Source of the DNA: UBA4722 sp044221135
Lineage (GTDB): Bacteria; Pseudomonadota; Gammaproteobacteria; DSM-16500
Reading direction: 5' to 3'
Assembly: GCA_044221135.1 (NCBI GenBank)
Contig: JBGAPT010000030.1
Location: 1 to 26,514, forward strand
Length of the DNA: 26,514 nucleotides
Shown: in pieces, positions 15,884 to 23,518 of the stretch
Layout of the letters: each line of letters begins with the position of its first letter
Numbering within the stretch: position 1 is the first letter of the stretch
The notes under the pieces: model-generated
Told to the model about the DNA's origin: nothing
The model's input: only the letters and a program-made list of their open reading frames with translations
Database searches by the model: none
Made by a program: the position numbers and the translations under genes

Positions 15884-15928
15884 CCCAAAATACTTAGTCC
15901 CTAAACAGCACTTTTCTTGGGTTTTATT
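15884..15928 (+). terminator. Weak candidate terminator
   Basis: CCCAA (15884-15888) can pair with TTGGG (15917-15921), followed by TTTTATTT. The stem is short and the loop long, so this is a weak call. Its position right after the coiled-coil gene stop is the main support. Confidence 0.3.
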
Positions 15929-16308
15929 TCAGGGGCAGCGCTAGTAAGGTGTAACACCGCCTTCTTGTATTTAAGGTACCAATTTGTAAGTTAGCACCGA
16001 CCATCCAAATAGGCATCCCAATAAGCTTTATATGCAATTTCTTCTGGATTGCTTTCAAAAAAATATCCTAAAAAATTGAAATCTTTTTTTGTTTCGGCGA
16101 CTGCCTTTCTACAATCAGCGCCATATATAGTCTCAGCAGATGAGTTTTCGGGTGTATAATCACGTTTTCTTATGTTAAGATCCTAAACATGAGAACATAT
16201 GAATTGCCAATAGAAGAACTGCAAGGATTAAAAGCCGCTCATAAAACGTCTAAACAGGTTTCTGCTTATACTGCTTACCGCATTCATGTCATTATTTTGT
16301 TAGGAATG

Positions 16309-17723
16309 AGAAGGTTCATTTAACTGTGTCACCCTAAAATCACAGTTCAATATTTAATCTATTTTCGAAATAAATATCAAGCTGTGAAACTATTAGTGCC
16401 CAGTTGTGCATCGGCTGATTCCACTTTTCCGATATGCGCTGATAAGCACTGTAAACCAGTTTAACTAAAGCATTTTTCAAGTAAATGCCCCTTTGGACTT
16501 AGTATATTTACGTACTTGCCGATGAAACCCTTCAACGGCATTCGTCGTGTAAATAAGCCTGCGAATTTCCGAGAATATTTAAAATACGTGGCCAAATTAT
16601 CCCATTTAGTTGCCAGATTTGAGTACCATAGGGTACTGTTTACCCCATTTATCATCCAGTTCAATTAAATGTTGTTCGGCTAAATCTTTAGTATCTGATT
16701 GGTAAACATTTTTCAGATCTCGCATAAATTCCTTTTGATGCTTAGAGCCAACATATTTAAGTGAGTGTCGAATTTGATGCACAACACACAATTGCACTTC
16801 AGTCTTCGGAAATGACGCAGCTATAGCCTCCGGAAAGCCTTTTAAGCCATCAATACAGGCAATCAAGATGTCTTCAACACCACGGGCTTTTAGATCGTTT
16901 AAAACGCTAAGCCAAAAATGTGCTCCTTCGGCATCACCAATATAAAAACCGAGAATGTCTTTTAGACCTTGCTGGTTTATGCCCAGAATATTGTAAACCG
17001 TTTTGGTAACAACTTTACCTTCTTCACGCGCTTTAAAAAACATAGCGTCAAGAAACACAATCGTGTATATCGATTCTAGCGGTCGGTTGCGCCATTCCGT
17101 AATAATTGGCATTAATTTATCAGTAATTTTTGCTTAAAAGCCCAGCAGATACTTCGACACCATACAGTTCTTGCATATGGTTGCGGATATCTTCGTAACT
17201 CATACCCAAACTATAAAGCGCTAGAATTTTATCGTCTAAATTCTCGTTTAAAACAGTTTGGCGTTTCTTAACCAGCTGTGGTTCAAAGGTGCCAGCGCGA
17301 TCCCTAGGGGTCTCAATTTCAACCTGGCCGTCAGCAGTTTTAAGCGTTTTAGAAAGCTTGCCATTACGACGATTGGGCTCGCCATTATTGTTGCACTCCT
17401 CAAGATGTTGATCCATCTCACAGTCAAGGGTTGCGTTGACAATGTGCTTGATAAATGGGGTTAAAATGCCGTCTTTACCTGTAAAAGAATGTCCGGCTTT
17501 AAACTTCGCCAAAGCCTCTTTTTGGAAGTCAGCAAAATTAAATTGTGTGTCAAATATGGGTTCTGATACAATATCTTTCTGTGTCATGATAGTTACCTTT
17601 TAATTAGCGTTGGAAGAAGCATTATGATTCAGATTTGCAGGGATGTTAAGGTTATCTTACACCCCTGCAAACTTCACGTTTCTCACAACTTATTCCTTAA
17701 TTGACACAGTTTGATGAACACTA
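16309..17723 (-). mobile_element. IS256-family element inside IS630 copy 2
   Basis: Imperfect terminal inverted repeats: GGTTCATTTAACTGTGTCA near 16313-16331 and TGTTCATCAAACTGTGTCA reading in from about 17720. It carries one minus-strand transposase gene with several frameshifts. No clear target duplication can be seen because the flanking IS630 sequence was deleted. Confidence 0.8.
16340..17587 (-). pseudogene. IS256-family transposase with frameshifts
   Basis: Starts MTQKDIVSEPIFDTQFNFAD at 17587 with AAAGG upstream. It reads to SAGLLSK, where an extra A in the run CAAAAATTAC (near 17120) shifts the frame; without it the protein continues ITDKLMPIITEWRNRPLE. The middle part (17112-16606) holds D in IVFLDAMFFK, D in IACIDGLKG and the CVVHQIRHSLKYV motif. 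More indels follow between 16640 and 16480. The original C-terminus (ENALVKLVYSAYQRI ... ENRLNIEL) is still readable down to the TGA at 16340. At least three frame breaks, so it is inactive. Confidence 0.88.
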
Positions 17724-18101
17724 CCATCCGGAGGCTAATAATATTTACGTCTTGCTGGATAATGCTAAATACCATTTTTCTGGTATTGTTCAGGAATATG
17801 TCAAAACTTCAAGGATTAAATTGGTGCCGCTACCCGCCTATTCACCCGAGTTCAATCTGATTGAACGATTTTGGAAATTGTTTAAGAAAAAAGTCATTTA
17901 TAATACCCATTATCAAACATTTCAGGAATTTAAATCGGCTTGTTTAAATTTTTTCAAAATGCAGCATCTTTATGAAGAGGAAGTATTCTCGATTATGGGC
18001 GATGGCTTATTAGGATTGGCGTAATCCTTTTCCCGAAATTTCATCTGCTGGGACTATAACGAAGCGTTTAAATAACCATATATGTTTTTATGCATAGCCA
18101 T

Positions 18102-18811
18102 AAGGTTCCTCAATTAAAAGGTTATATCTAGGCCATCCATGGCCATTCCTTGAGCACCCTTATCCCTATCTAAGGTAGGATATTCACATTGATTCAAAAA
18201 AAATAGACGAATTCCTTTCTGGTTTATGTGAGAATTGTCCTTTTAAGACAGATTTTTTGGATGAAATCTTAAGAGGCAAAGATAGTTAAATAAAAAATAC
18301 CAGAACAAATAATTTAGTCAAAAATCTTAATTTAATTGGCTTTTCATTTTATTTGATGTCGTCTTATAAAATGTTAAAGTACGCTAGCCTTGTAAAATAG
18401 TCTAAGTAACTTAAACTTGCTGATGACAGCTTCGTTCGCTTCTAGCAAAACAGTCGCCAATCAGATTTATGCGCTCAAACCCAAACGTATTGTAATGAAA
18501 AAATCATTAATATCTTATCCACAAAAGCGAATGATGTTTACAAAGTGTTCCAAATACATGCCAAATACACAGTTACACAGTGTTCAAAAGCACAATAGCG
18601 GCTGACCCAGCTGAACTCACTGGCATGAGTAATGCTCTTTCTAAAGCATTGCTTGTTTCATTTTATTCAAATACGGCCTATATAAATGACAGTGCAATTC
18701 CAGGTTTTTAAGCCACTCTACTATAAACAATGTACAGCTCGATAAAACGCACCGAATGCAGTTGCTAAGCTATTTTGTCATGAATAATTTGAGAGCTTAC
18801 ACTACATCAAA
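18102..18811. other. 710-bp AT-rich spacer, only short fragments
   Basis: No convincing gene. It begins with the ribosome binding site of the split 59-residue gene. A short plus-strand open piece ending at 18289 encodes KKIDEFLSGLCENCPFK and a further DFLDEILRGKDS, with no start codon, and looks like the end of a lost gene. A 62-codon frame at 18417-18605 starts with TTG, has no ribosome binding site and is probably chance. Confidence 0.5.
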
Positions 18812-19043
18812 CGCTGCGAGCCAAGGAAGGGAAGCGATGGCGAGTAGTCCTCGGTAGCCGCAGCATTTTTTAAAGAGCAAAGCGAGTTTAAAAAATGTAC
18901 GAAACGGCGTTAAGTCATCTGGAGCGAGTTGCGAAGCTTCTCGTGAGGGGGACGGCCGAGGCAAAAATAGTTGTCCCGATTTTCAACTGCGCTTGAAATG
19001 CAGGGATGCATTACAAAGCTATTGAAAGTCGAGGACACACTTG
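18812..19043 (-). repeat. Hairpin element, copy (complete, intergenic, 232 bp)
   Basis: Complete and nearly identical to 3074-3304 on the opposite strand, from CGCTGCGAG (18812) to GAGGACACACTTG (19043). Flanks are ACATCAAA and GAAGTTG, with no repeated target bases. No gene is visibly interrupted. Confidence 0.9.
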
Positions 19044-19596
19044 GAAGTTGTTACTCATTAGTTTAAATGCATCATAATCAACCGCGTCTTTTTTCAATGA
19101 ACAGTTTTGTATCTCTTAGGACAACAGGAATACGTTTTACGAACCGAAATGCAAAAAATACATAAGACCATAAGCCTGTTATGTCAATCGTGTATAACTA
19201 CAAAATCTGAATAAAAAAACCTAAATGAAAAAAACTGTAAAAAAATAAAGGCCAATGTATTTTGTTCATTTTTTTAAATTATATCTCATGGGAGTTTAAT
19301 ATTTAAAAACAATGATTTATTCAATAAAGAAAGTTACATAAAAAGTTAAAAACTACTGAAATTTAAGCTCCAATTAAGTCCGTTAGCATCCAATTGTGTC
19401 TTTCTATTTCACCTTTCTTAATACGTTCCTAATTTTGTGGTTGAATTAACCCTGTTTTTTTTACTACAGAATTTATAGATAAAAACTCACGAAATATTAA
19501 GCTTTTAACTATTTTAGCACTCTTAAATATTTGTTAACTTCTATTTATAGGAAAGGAAATTTGTAAAAATTATTATTAGTAAAAAGGAGTTATGTC
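19044..19596. other. 553-bp AT-rich upstream region of the beta-barrel gene
   Basis: No reading frame worth naming on either strand. It ends with AAAAAGGAG, the ribosome binding site of the gene at 19597. Several A/T-rich blocks could serve as promoter boxes (for example TTGTTA at 19531-19536), but none has a clear partner. Confidence 0.45.
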
Positions 19597-20615
19597 ATGT
19601 CTAAAAAAAGTGTGTTAACCATTTCTATTACCCTTGCTTCATTGCTAACGAGTTCAACTGCGGGCGCGATAAATTCCGAATGGTGGCAAGGGTGCAAGCC
19701 TTATGTCGGTGTAGATATGCAAATGCGTCATATGGATTTTCAAGATGGTTATGGCGACAATCTGTTGTCACAACATTCTCCACAGAGAAATCTTTATGCG
19801 GGGCTTAGATTGAATGATTGGATCGGAGCAGAAATAGGCTATGAGGCAACAAGAACAAAAACACGTAATGTGACTCTGCATACGGGCGATATAGCAGCAG
19901 GCGTACCTGTTCCTGCTGAAGCATCCCCAGCTGTTTTTAAAAGCAAGCTAAACAAGTGTGTCCTCGACTTTCAATAGCTTTGTAATGCATCCCTGCATTT
20001 CAAGCGCGGTTGAAAATCGGGCTATTGCAACTCGCTCCAGATGACTTAACGCGCTTTCGTACATTTTTTAAACTCGTTGAAAATCGGGACAACTATTTTT
20101 GCCTCGGCCGTCCCCCTCACGAGAAGCTTCGCAACTCGCTCCAGATGACTTAACGCCGTTTCGTACATTTTTTAAACTCGCTTTGCTCTTTAAAAAATGC
20201 TGCGGCTACCGAGGACTACTCGCTATCGCTTCCCTTCCTTGGCTCGCAGCGAATGCAGGGTCCCCATGTTAACTTAATCGGCTTTTACACCTTGAGAGAA
20301 GATTTACCTGTTCAATTAATAGGTTCAGTTGGCCTAAGTTTTTTTAAAAGCAGAGTTGAACGTAGCAGTATATCAATGGGAAACCCACCTATATCCGGTG
20401 GAATTCGAACTTTCAGTACAAGAAAGGCGGTTTTGCGTCTTATGGGTGGTTTAGAATATAAATGGAATTGCCATTTAGGTGCACGTGCAACTATAGGCCT
20501 TGTTAAAACAGGGGAGCTTACATTTTCTTCACATGATGAAGACTTTGGTTCAGTCCACAAGATTAAACCTAAAGATAGTATTGTCTATGGATTAGGAATA
20601 TTTTGGGTATTCTAA
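19597..20615 (+). pseudogene. Outer-membrane beta-barrel (opacity-type) protein gene, split by hairpin element
   Basis: The gene reads 19597-19952 plus 20252-20615. Joined directly, it gives a 239-residue protein in frame (KSKL-K-MQGPHVNLIGFY). The N-terminus MSKKSVLTISITLASLLTSS ending in AGA is a typical signal peptide, cleaved before INSEWW. Alternating strands follow: KPYVGVDMQMRHMDF, RNLYAGLRLNDWIGAEIGYE, HVNLIGFYTL, QLIGSVGLSFFKSR, LRLMGGLEYKWN, GARATIGLVK, and a C-terminal strand ending in aromatic residues (VYGLGIFWVF), the outer-membrane insertion signal. AAGGAG lies 7 bases before the ATG. Now the first part makes 126 residues, stopping inside the element at 19977. It resembles Legionella/Coxiella-type surface proteins; the exact role is unknown. 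Confidence 0.85.
19953..20251 (+). repeat. Hairpin element, copy with internal partial duplication (299 bp)
   Basis: Starts CAAGTGTGTCC and ends CTCGCAGCG like the others, but is 68 bases longer. After the main hairpin a stretch from the later part (GCAACTCGCTCC to TTTAAACTCG) appears early, then the sequence restarts at TTGAAAATCGGGAC. This looks like slippage or a nested partial copy. It splits the beta-barrel gene, same sense as that gene. Confidence 0.88.
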
Positions 20616-20937
20616 AACGGAAATTTTTTCATAAAACCAGCTTTTGATTGAAAGGGGCGGATTATATCAGGAAGCACTTAAACCAAAGCGCATTCAAATT
20701 AACTTGAAAAAAATAACCGCCTCCAGGTTGCTCTAAAGTAAATGGACGAGGCTGTAAAAAATCATTTTATCTTACAGTTAACTCAAATTGGCTTTATAGC
20801 CTACCTCATCTGGCTCTCTAAAAAAATTTTAATTAAATTTTGAGGTTCCTTTTTTAGTCTCCCATTTTTCGATAATAAAGATAAATTTCTTATAAAAAAA
20901 CTATTTTATTAATTGGTAAAAAAATAACTGCATGGTT
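20616..20937. other. 322-bp AT-rich intergenic region
   Basis: Downstream of the beta-barrel gene. No gene, no clear terminator for it, no repeat found. Contains a run of A/T-rich sequence only. Confidence 0.45.
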
Positions 20938-21054
20938 TTATAGGTTTTTTAAAACTATAAAGGCCGCATAAATTGAAAAACTCATCAAAATAAAATAAAC
21001 CACATACTCGACCATCTGCTTAAAGCAAATTTCCTCAGCGTCTTTTCTCTTCAC
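20938..21054 (-). CDS. Small (38-residue) single-span membrane protein
   Basis: GTG start at 21054 with GGAGA 6 bases upstream. Residues 1-13 are charged (KRKDAEEICFK) and 16-34 are a clear membrane span (YVVYFILMSFSIYAAFIVL) ending in Lys-Asn-Leu. This charged-head, hydrophobic-tail design is common for small regulatory membrane proteins and some type I toxins. No antisense RNA or partner is obvious. Too short for normal gene calling; support comes from the ribosome binding site and the coherent span. Confidence 0.5.
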   Translation of the reverse strand: MKRKDAEEICFKQMVEYVVYFILMSFSIYAAFIVLKNL

Positions 21055-21242
21055 GTCAAATCTCCCATATTTTATGTTTAATTTATCTAGCAGGCCTTTT
21101 TTGTGACCTTTTTATGCTCAGGTTATACTATTAAAACAGCTCATAAATAGTGAAGTCAACAAACTTTCTACTAGCCTTAAGGGAACATCTTCCAAAGCAG
21201 ATAGGGAGAATTATTAAAAAATAAAATTTAATTATAAATTTA

Positions 21243-21279
21243 AAAAACCCAAGGCATTAGTATTTCGCCTTGGGTTTTT
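21243..21279 (-). terminator. Strong intrinsic terminator (possibly bidirectional)
   Basis: A perfect 13-bp stem, AAAAACCCAAGGC (21243-21255) and GCCTTGGGTTTTT (21267-21279), with an 11-base loop. It lies 24 bases after the stop of the minus-strand membrane protein at 21303. T-runs are formed on both strands. Confidence 0.85.
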
Positions 21280-21302
21280 GTACTCAAACTGAGCATAAAT
21301 CA

Positions 21303-22202
21303 TTAAGAATGACAACGCTTTCTGGTTCCATAACATCCGCCTACCATGCCTGCCATAATACCACTGACTAAAATAAAGAAATTCAACAAAGCAAATTGAG
21401 AAACCATCTTTGCTGTCTCTTTACTGACTTCAGCTACTTTTTGATAAGCCTGCTCTTTTGCTTCGATATAATCCTTTTTCCATTCCGCTATTTTTTCGTT
21501 AATCTCTGCTGACGATTTTCCCGTCGCTTCCGTTAAAGCAAAAACAAGTTTCTCCTTTGCCTCTTCATCGTTAGGGCTTTCTATTGAATTTAAGTAGCGA
21601 CTTAGGGCTTTTTCTAAATCCGTTTTTATTTTTTGTGCTGAAACCCCATCTTTTTCTGGTAAAAGCTCAGTTGCTTTTTCATTAATTTTGCCGGTAATTG
21701 GCTTTAAACTTGGCATCACTCTTTTAGCTTTTTCGCTTAATTTAGGAGAAAGCTTAGATATTTCTTGAACAGTTGATGCAATCGTATATGCGCTGTCTTT
21801 TGTTGCAGATAGGGCATATCGCAAACCGCTAAAAGAGCCACTAATGATCATTCCTAGCCCACTAAAGGTAAGTGCTAAGCAAATAAATACAGATACGGCA
21901 CTCACCATAAAACCACTTAGAATGCCGTTTTTACCGATTTTTGAAGGGCTACAATAACCTGAAACCCATCCACCCACATACATTGAAGCAATGGTGGAAA
22001 AAAATAACCATACAACAGCCCCGATACTTAAAGAATACAAAGCCCCTTTAGTCGGCGAAAACAAAGATAAACCAATGCTCATGCCGAGCAGACCTAAAAG
22101 CAATCCTACCGTTAAGGTAGCGAGTACGCCACCAAAAATCGCCGCTCGATAGGAACATTCATTTGCAACCACGCTATTTTCATTCTCAGAAAAAGTCTTC
22201 AT
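21303..22202 (-). CDS. Multi-span membrane protein of unknown function
   Basis: 299 residues from the ATG at 22202, chosen because GGAGG lies 8 bases upstream; the longer frame from 22235 has no such site. Three hydrophobic segments stand at about 20-47 (AAIFGGVLATLTVGLLLGLL), 54-77 and 92-122, each with Gly/Ser small-residue faces. A helical, charged region (about 125-265; KLSEKAKRVMPSLK, EKLVFALTEATGKSSAEINE) follows, and a last span at about 268-292 (QFALLNFFILVSGIMAGMVGG). The EKLVFALTEATGKSSAEI block recalls helical YtxH/apolipophorin-like repeats but I cannot assign a family. No partner gene is obvious. A strong terminator follows directly. Confidence 0.75.
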   Translation of the reverse strand: MKTFSENENSVVANECSYRAAIFGGVLATLTVGLLLGLLGMSIGLSLFSPTKGALYSLSIGAVVWLFFSTIASMYVGGWVSGYCSPSKIGKNGILSGFMVSAVSVFICLALTFSGLGMIISGSFSGLRYALSATKDSAYTIASTVQEISKLSPKLSEKAKRVMPSLKPITGKINEKATELLPEKDGVSAQKIKTDLEKALSRYLNSIESPNDEEAKEKLVFALTEATGKSSAEINEKIAEWKKDYIEAKEQAYQKVAEVSKETAKMVSQFALLNFFILVSGIMAGMVGGCYGTRKRCHS

Positions 22203-22396
22203 AAGGTTACCTCCGTTTTTAAAATTGGCTATCATTTATACAGTTATGATGAGCATACCATGGATTAGCCAACAGATCCTATCAAGATAAGCATTTTTAA
22301 GTGCTTGATTTCCATAAAAACAACTGATTTGAAGAATTTTGCTTTCTAAATATCAACAAAGAAATGCGTTTTGGGAAAAGCCATTATTATTTAAGT

Positions 22397-22807
22397 TTAG
22401 AGTATCTTAATTTTTGTTGGTCTTAAAATTTTATATTCTAAATCATCCGGCCTGCTAACAATGACATCACCTTGATAGGTATAATATCCTTTTTTGTGTA
22501 CCTCTTTGATCCCTTCAAATTGTATCTTCTTACCCGGCAAGGCTTCATGCCTATAATTTTCAAAGGCTTTCTTAAATTTTTCAGTTAGATGAAACCATTG
22601 TGAACTAATAATAAGTAGTTTTTTAGGTATTTCAGAGATATCTTCTAGTATAAAACCGAACAAGTCTTCCCCAAAATCGCGATGTTTTACTTCAAATTTT
22701 TTAAATATGCCTATAAAAGTAAAATGTTTTGCTGGTTTTTTTTGTTCAATAGAAACCGTTTTTCGGGATTTTTCAGTTAAAGGTTGGGGAACACGCTTTT
22801 TAGTCAC
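22397..22807 (-). CDS. Hypothetical basic protein, possible OB-like fold
   Basis: 136 residues from a GTG at 22807; no strong ribosome binding site is visible. The first 28 residues are basic and disordered (MTKKRVPQPLTEKSRKTVSI). The rest alternates strands and one helix: HFTFIGIFKKFEVKH, LFGFILEDI, KLLIISSQWFHLTEKFKKAF, KKIQFEGIKEV, YYTYQGDVIVSR and KILRPTKIKI. The order of beta strands around one helix would fit an OB-like, nucleic-acid-binding fold, but this is only pattern reading. The start lies beyond a terminator of the upstream gene, so it is transcribed alone. Confidence 0.65.
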   Translation of the reverse strand: MTKKRVPQPLTEKSRKTVSIEQKKPAKHFTFIGIFKKFEVKHRDFGEDLFGFILEDISEIPKKLLIISSQWFHLTEKFKKAFENYRHEALPGKKIQFEGIKEVHKKGYYTYQGDVIVSRPDDLEYKILRPTKIKIL

Positions 22808-22844
22808 TTAGGCCATCTATACCCTAAAAATATTTTGAAAAAAA

Positions 22845-22873
22845 CCCCTCTCAACAAAAAACTGTCAGAGGGG
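22845..22873 (-). terminator. Intrinsic terminator after the lysine-rich protein
   Basis: CCCCTCT (22845-22851) pairs with AGAGGGG (22867-22873). On the minus strand the stem is followed by a run of seven T's. It lies a few bases after the stop of the gene at 22880-23143. Confidence 0.8.
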
Positions 22874-22879
22874 CGGATG

Positions 22880-23143
22880 TTATTCAGATCCTTCTTTATT
22901 CATTTTCTTTTTGGCACGAGAGCCTTTCATTTTGGCTTTAGCTGGCTTATCTTTCTTGGGGCCTTTTTTAGTCTTGGTTTTTGAATCACCCGCTTCTAGC
23001 TTTGCAAGCTGCTTTTTGATAGCACCGAGCTTCTTTTCAAATGCCTGTTCAGTCTTTTTAAGCATTTTTTCAATGCCAGATTTTATTTTATTCGAAACTG
23101 CGGTTGACGCTTTCGCCATTTTAGATTTTTTAGCCTTAGCCAT
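22880..23143 (-). CDS. Lysine-rich, histone H1-like small protein
   Basis: 87 residues, with AGGAGA 6 bases before the ATG and a good promoter upstream. The sequence is very basic: MAKAKKSKMAKASTAVSNK, a helical middle (GIEKMLKKTEQAFEKKLGAI) and a C-terminal tail of lysine, alanine and proline (KKGPKKDKPAKAKMKGSRAK). This composition matches bacterial H1-like proteins that coat DNA, as in Chlamydia Hc1 and Coxiella Hq1, and is typical for intracellular bacteria with compacted nucleoids. The central region is more acidic-helical than in Hc1, so a coiled-coil role is also possible. A terminator follows, so the gene stands alone. Confidence 0.7.
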   Translation of the reverse strand: MAKAKKSKMAKASTAVSNKIKSGIEKMLKKTEQAFEKKLGAIKKQLAKLEAGDSKTKTKKGPKKDKPAKAKMKGSRAKKKMNKEGSE

Positions 23144-23172
23144 TTTTTCATCTCCTATTTAAAAAAAAGAGA

Positions 23173-23200
23173 AGTATACCAAACTTTAGACAAATAACAA
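23173..23200 (-). promoter_or_regulatory. Promoter of the lysine-rich protein gene
   Basis: On the minus strand TTGTTA (23200-23195) and TATACT (23178-23173) are separated by 16 bases. The expected start is about 25 bases before the AGGAGA ribosome binding site. Confidence 0.5.
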
Positions 23201-23246
23201 GCATGAAAATAAATTAGTTCAGCTATTCTTTCTGTTAACCTGATTA

Positions 23247-23441
23247 TCAGAAGTGCAACCCAAATAACTGCCTATCGGATTTCTTTAGATAGGGTTCTAT
23301 CGCTTGGATAAGATAAGACATCGTTCCTTGTTTTCGATGGAGTGTCCGCAATATAGAACCAATGATAATATTACGCCTGAGTTCTTGACGAGCCTCTATT
23401 TTTTCAGTCTCGTTTTCATCCAAATCATTCTGTGCTTTCAT
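23247..23441 (-). CDS. Hypothetical small protein, 64 residues
   Basis: ATG at 23441 chosen; AAGGAG lies 8 bases upstream, and the GTG two codons earlier is too close. The protein is helical and charged (MKAQNDLDENETEKIEARQE, then LRRNIIIGSILRTLHRKQG and YLIQAIEPYLKKSD). The middle helix loosely recalls TraD-type mobilisation proteins, but the match is not strong enough to assign. It lies downstream of the integrase gene on the same strand. Confidence 0.6.
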   Translation of the reverse strand: MKAQNDLDENETEKIEARQELRRNIIIGSILRTLHRKQGTMSYLIQAIEPYLKKSDRQLFGLHF

Positions 23442-23518
23442 GACCACTTCTCCTTATAATATTTAAACTTGTATTTTAAAAACTGAACATACTCCTTTCA
23501 AAACGCTTGAGCGCGCCT

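Larger units (their letters stand above)
16189..18024 (+). pseudogene. IS630 transposase, interrupted and internally deleted
   Basis: The first 40 codons (16189-16308) match copy 1 exactly, then IS256 sequence follows. The last part (17724-18024) matches codons for the C-terminal third and carries D in LLDNAKYH and E in LIERFWKLFK. The first catalytic Asp (FFMDAVHP) and much of the middle are lost. It cannot make an active enzyme, but the ends could still be moved by the intact transposase at 1368-2399. Confidence 0.9.
16128..18056 (+). mobile_element. IS630-family element, copy 2, with an IS256 element inside
   Basis: Both ends match copy 1 (TAGTCTCAGCAG at the left, CTGCTGGGACTA at the right) with TA on both sides (16126-16127 and 18057-18058). 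Homology to copy 1 stops at 16308 and resumes at 17724. About 617 bases of the internal IS630 sequence are missing and replaced by the IS256 element, so insertion was accompanied or followed by a deletion. Confidence 0.88.
15991..18101 (-). pseudogene. 59-residue gene split by an IS630 element
   Basis: The 5' part lies at 18101-18059 (43 bases, ATG with GAGGA 5 bases upstream) and the 3' part at 16127-15991 (137 bases, ending TAA). They join across the IS630 copy at its TA target into exactly 60 codons. The protein begins MAMHKNIYGYLNASLYGADC and ends in YKAYWDAYLDGRC. It is aromatic-rich with no known motif. A copy without the IS should exist in relatives. The exact frame restoration and ribosome binding site make it a real gene before the insertion. 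Function unknown. Confidence 0.75.

Noticed and set aside
18417..18605. 62-codon frame with TTG start
   Set aside because: No ribosome binding site, no domain, and composition like the non-coding surroundings.
11301..20975. The block GGCCGCATAA occurring at about 11304 and 20962
   Set aside because: Only 10 shared bases with no matching flanks; not enough to call an attachment site or repeat.
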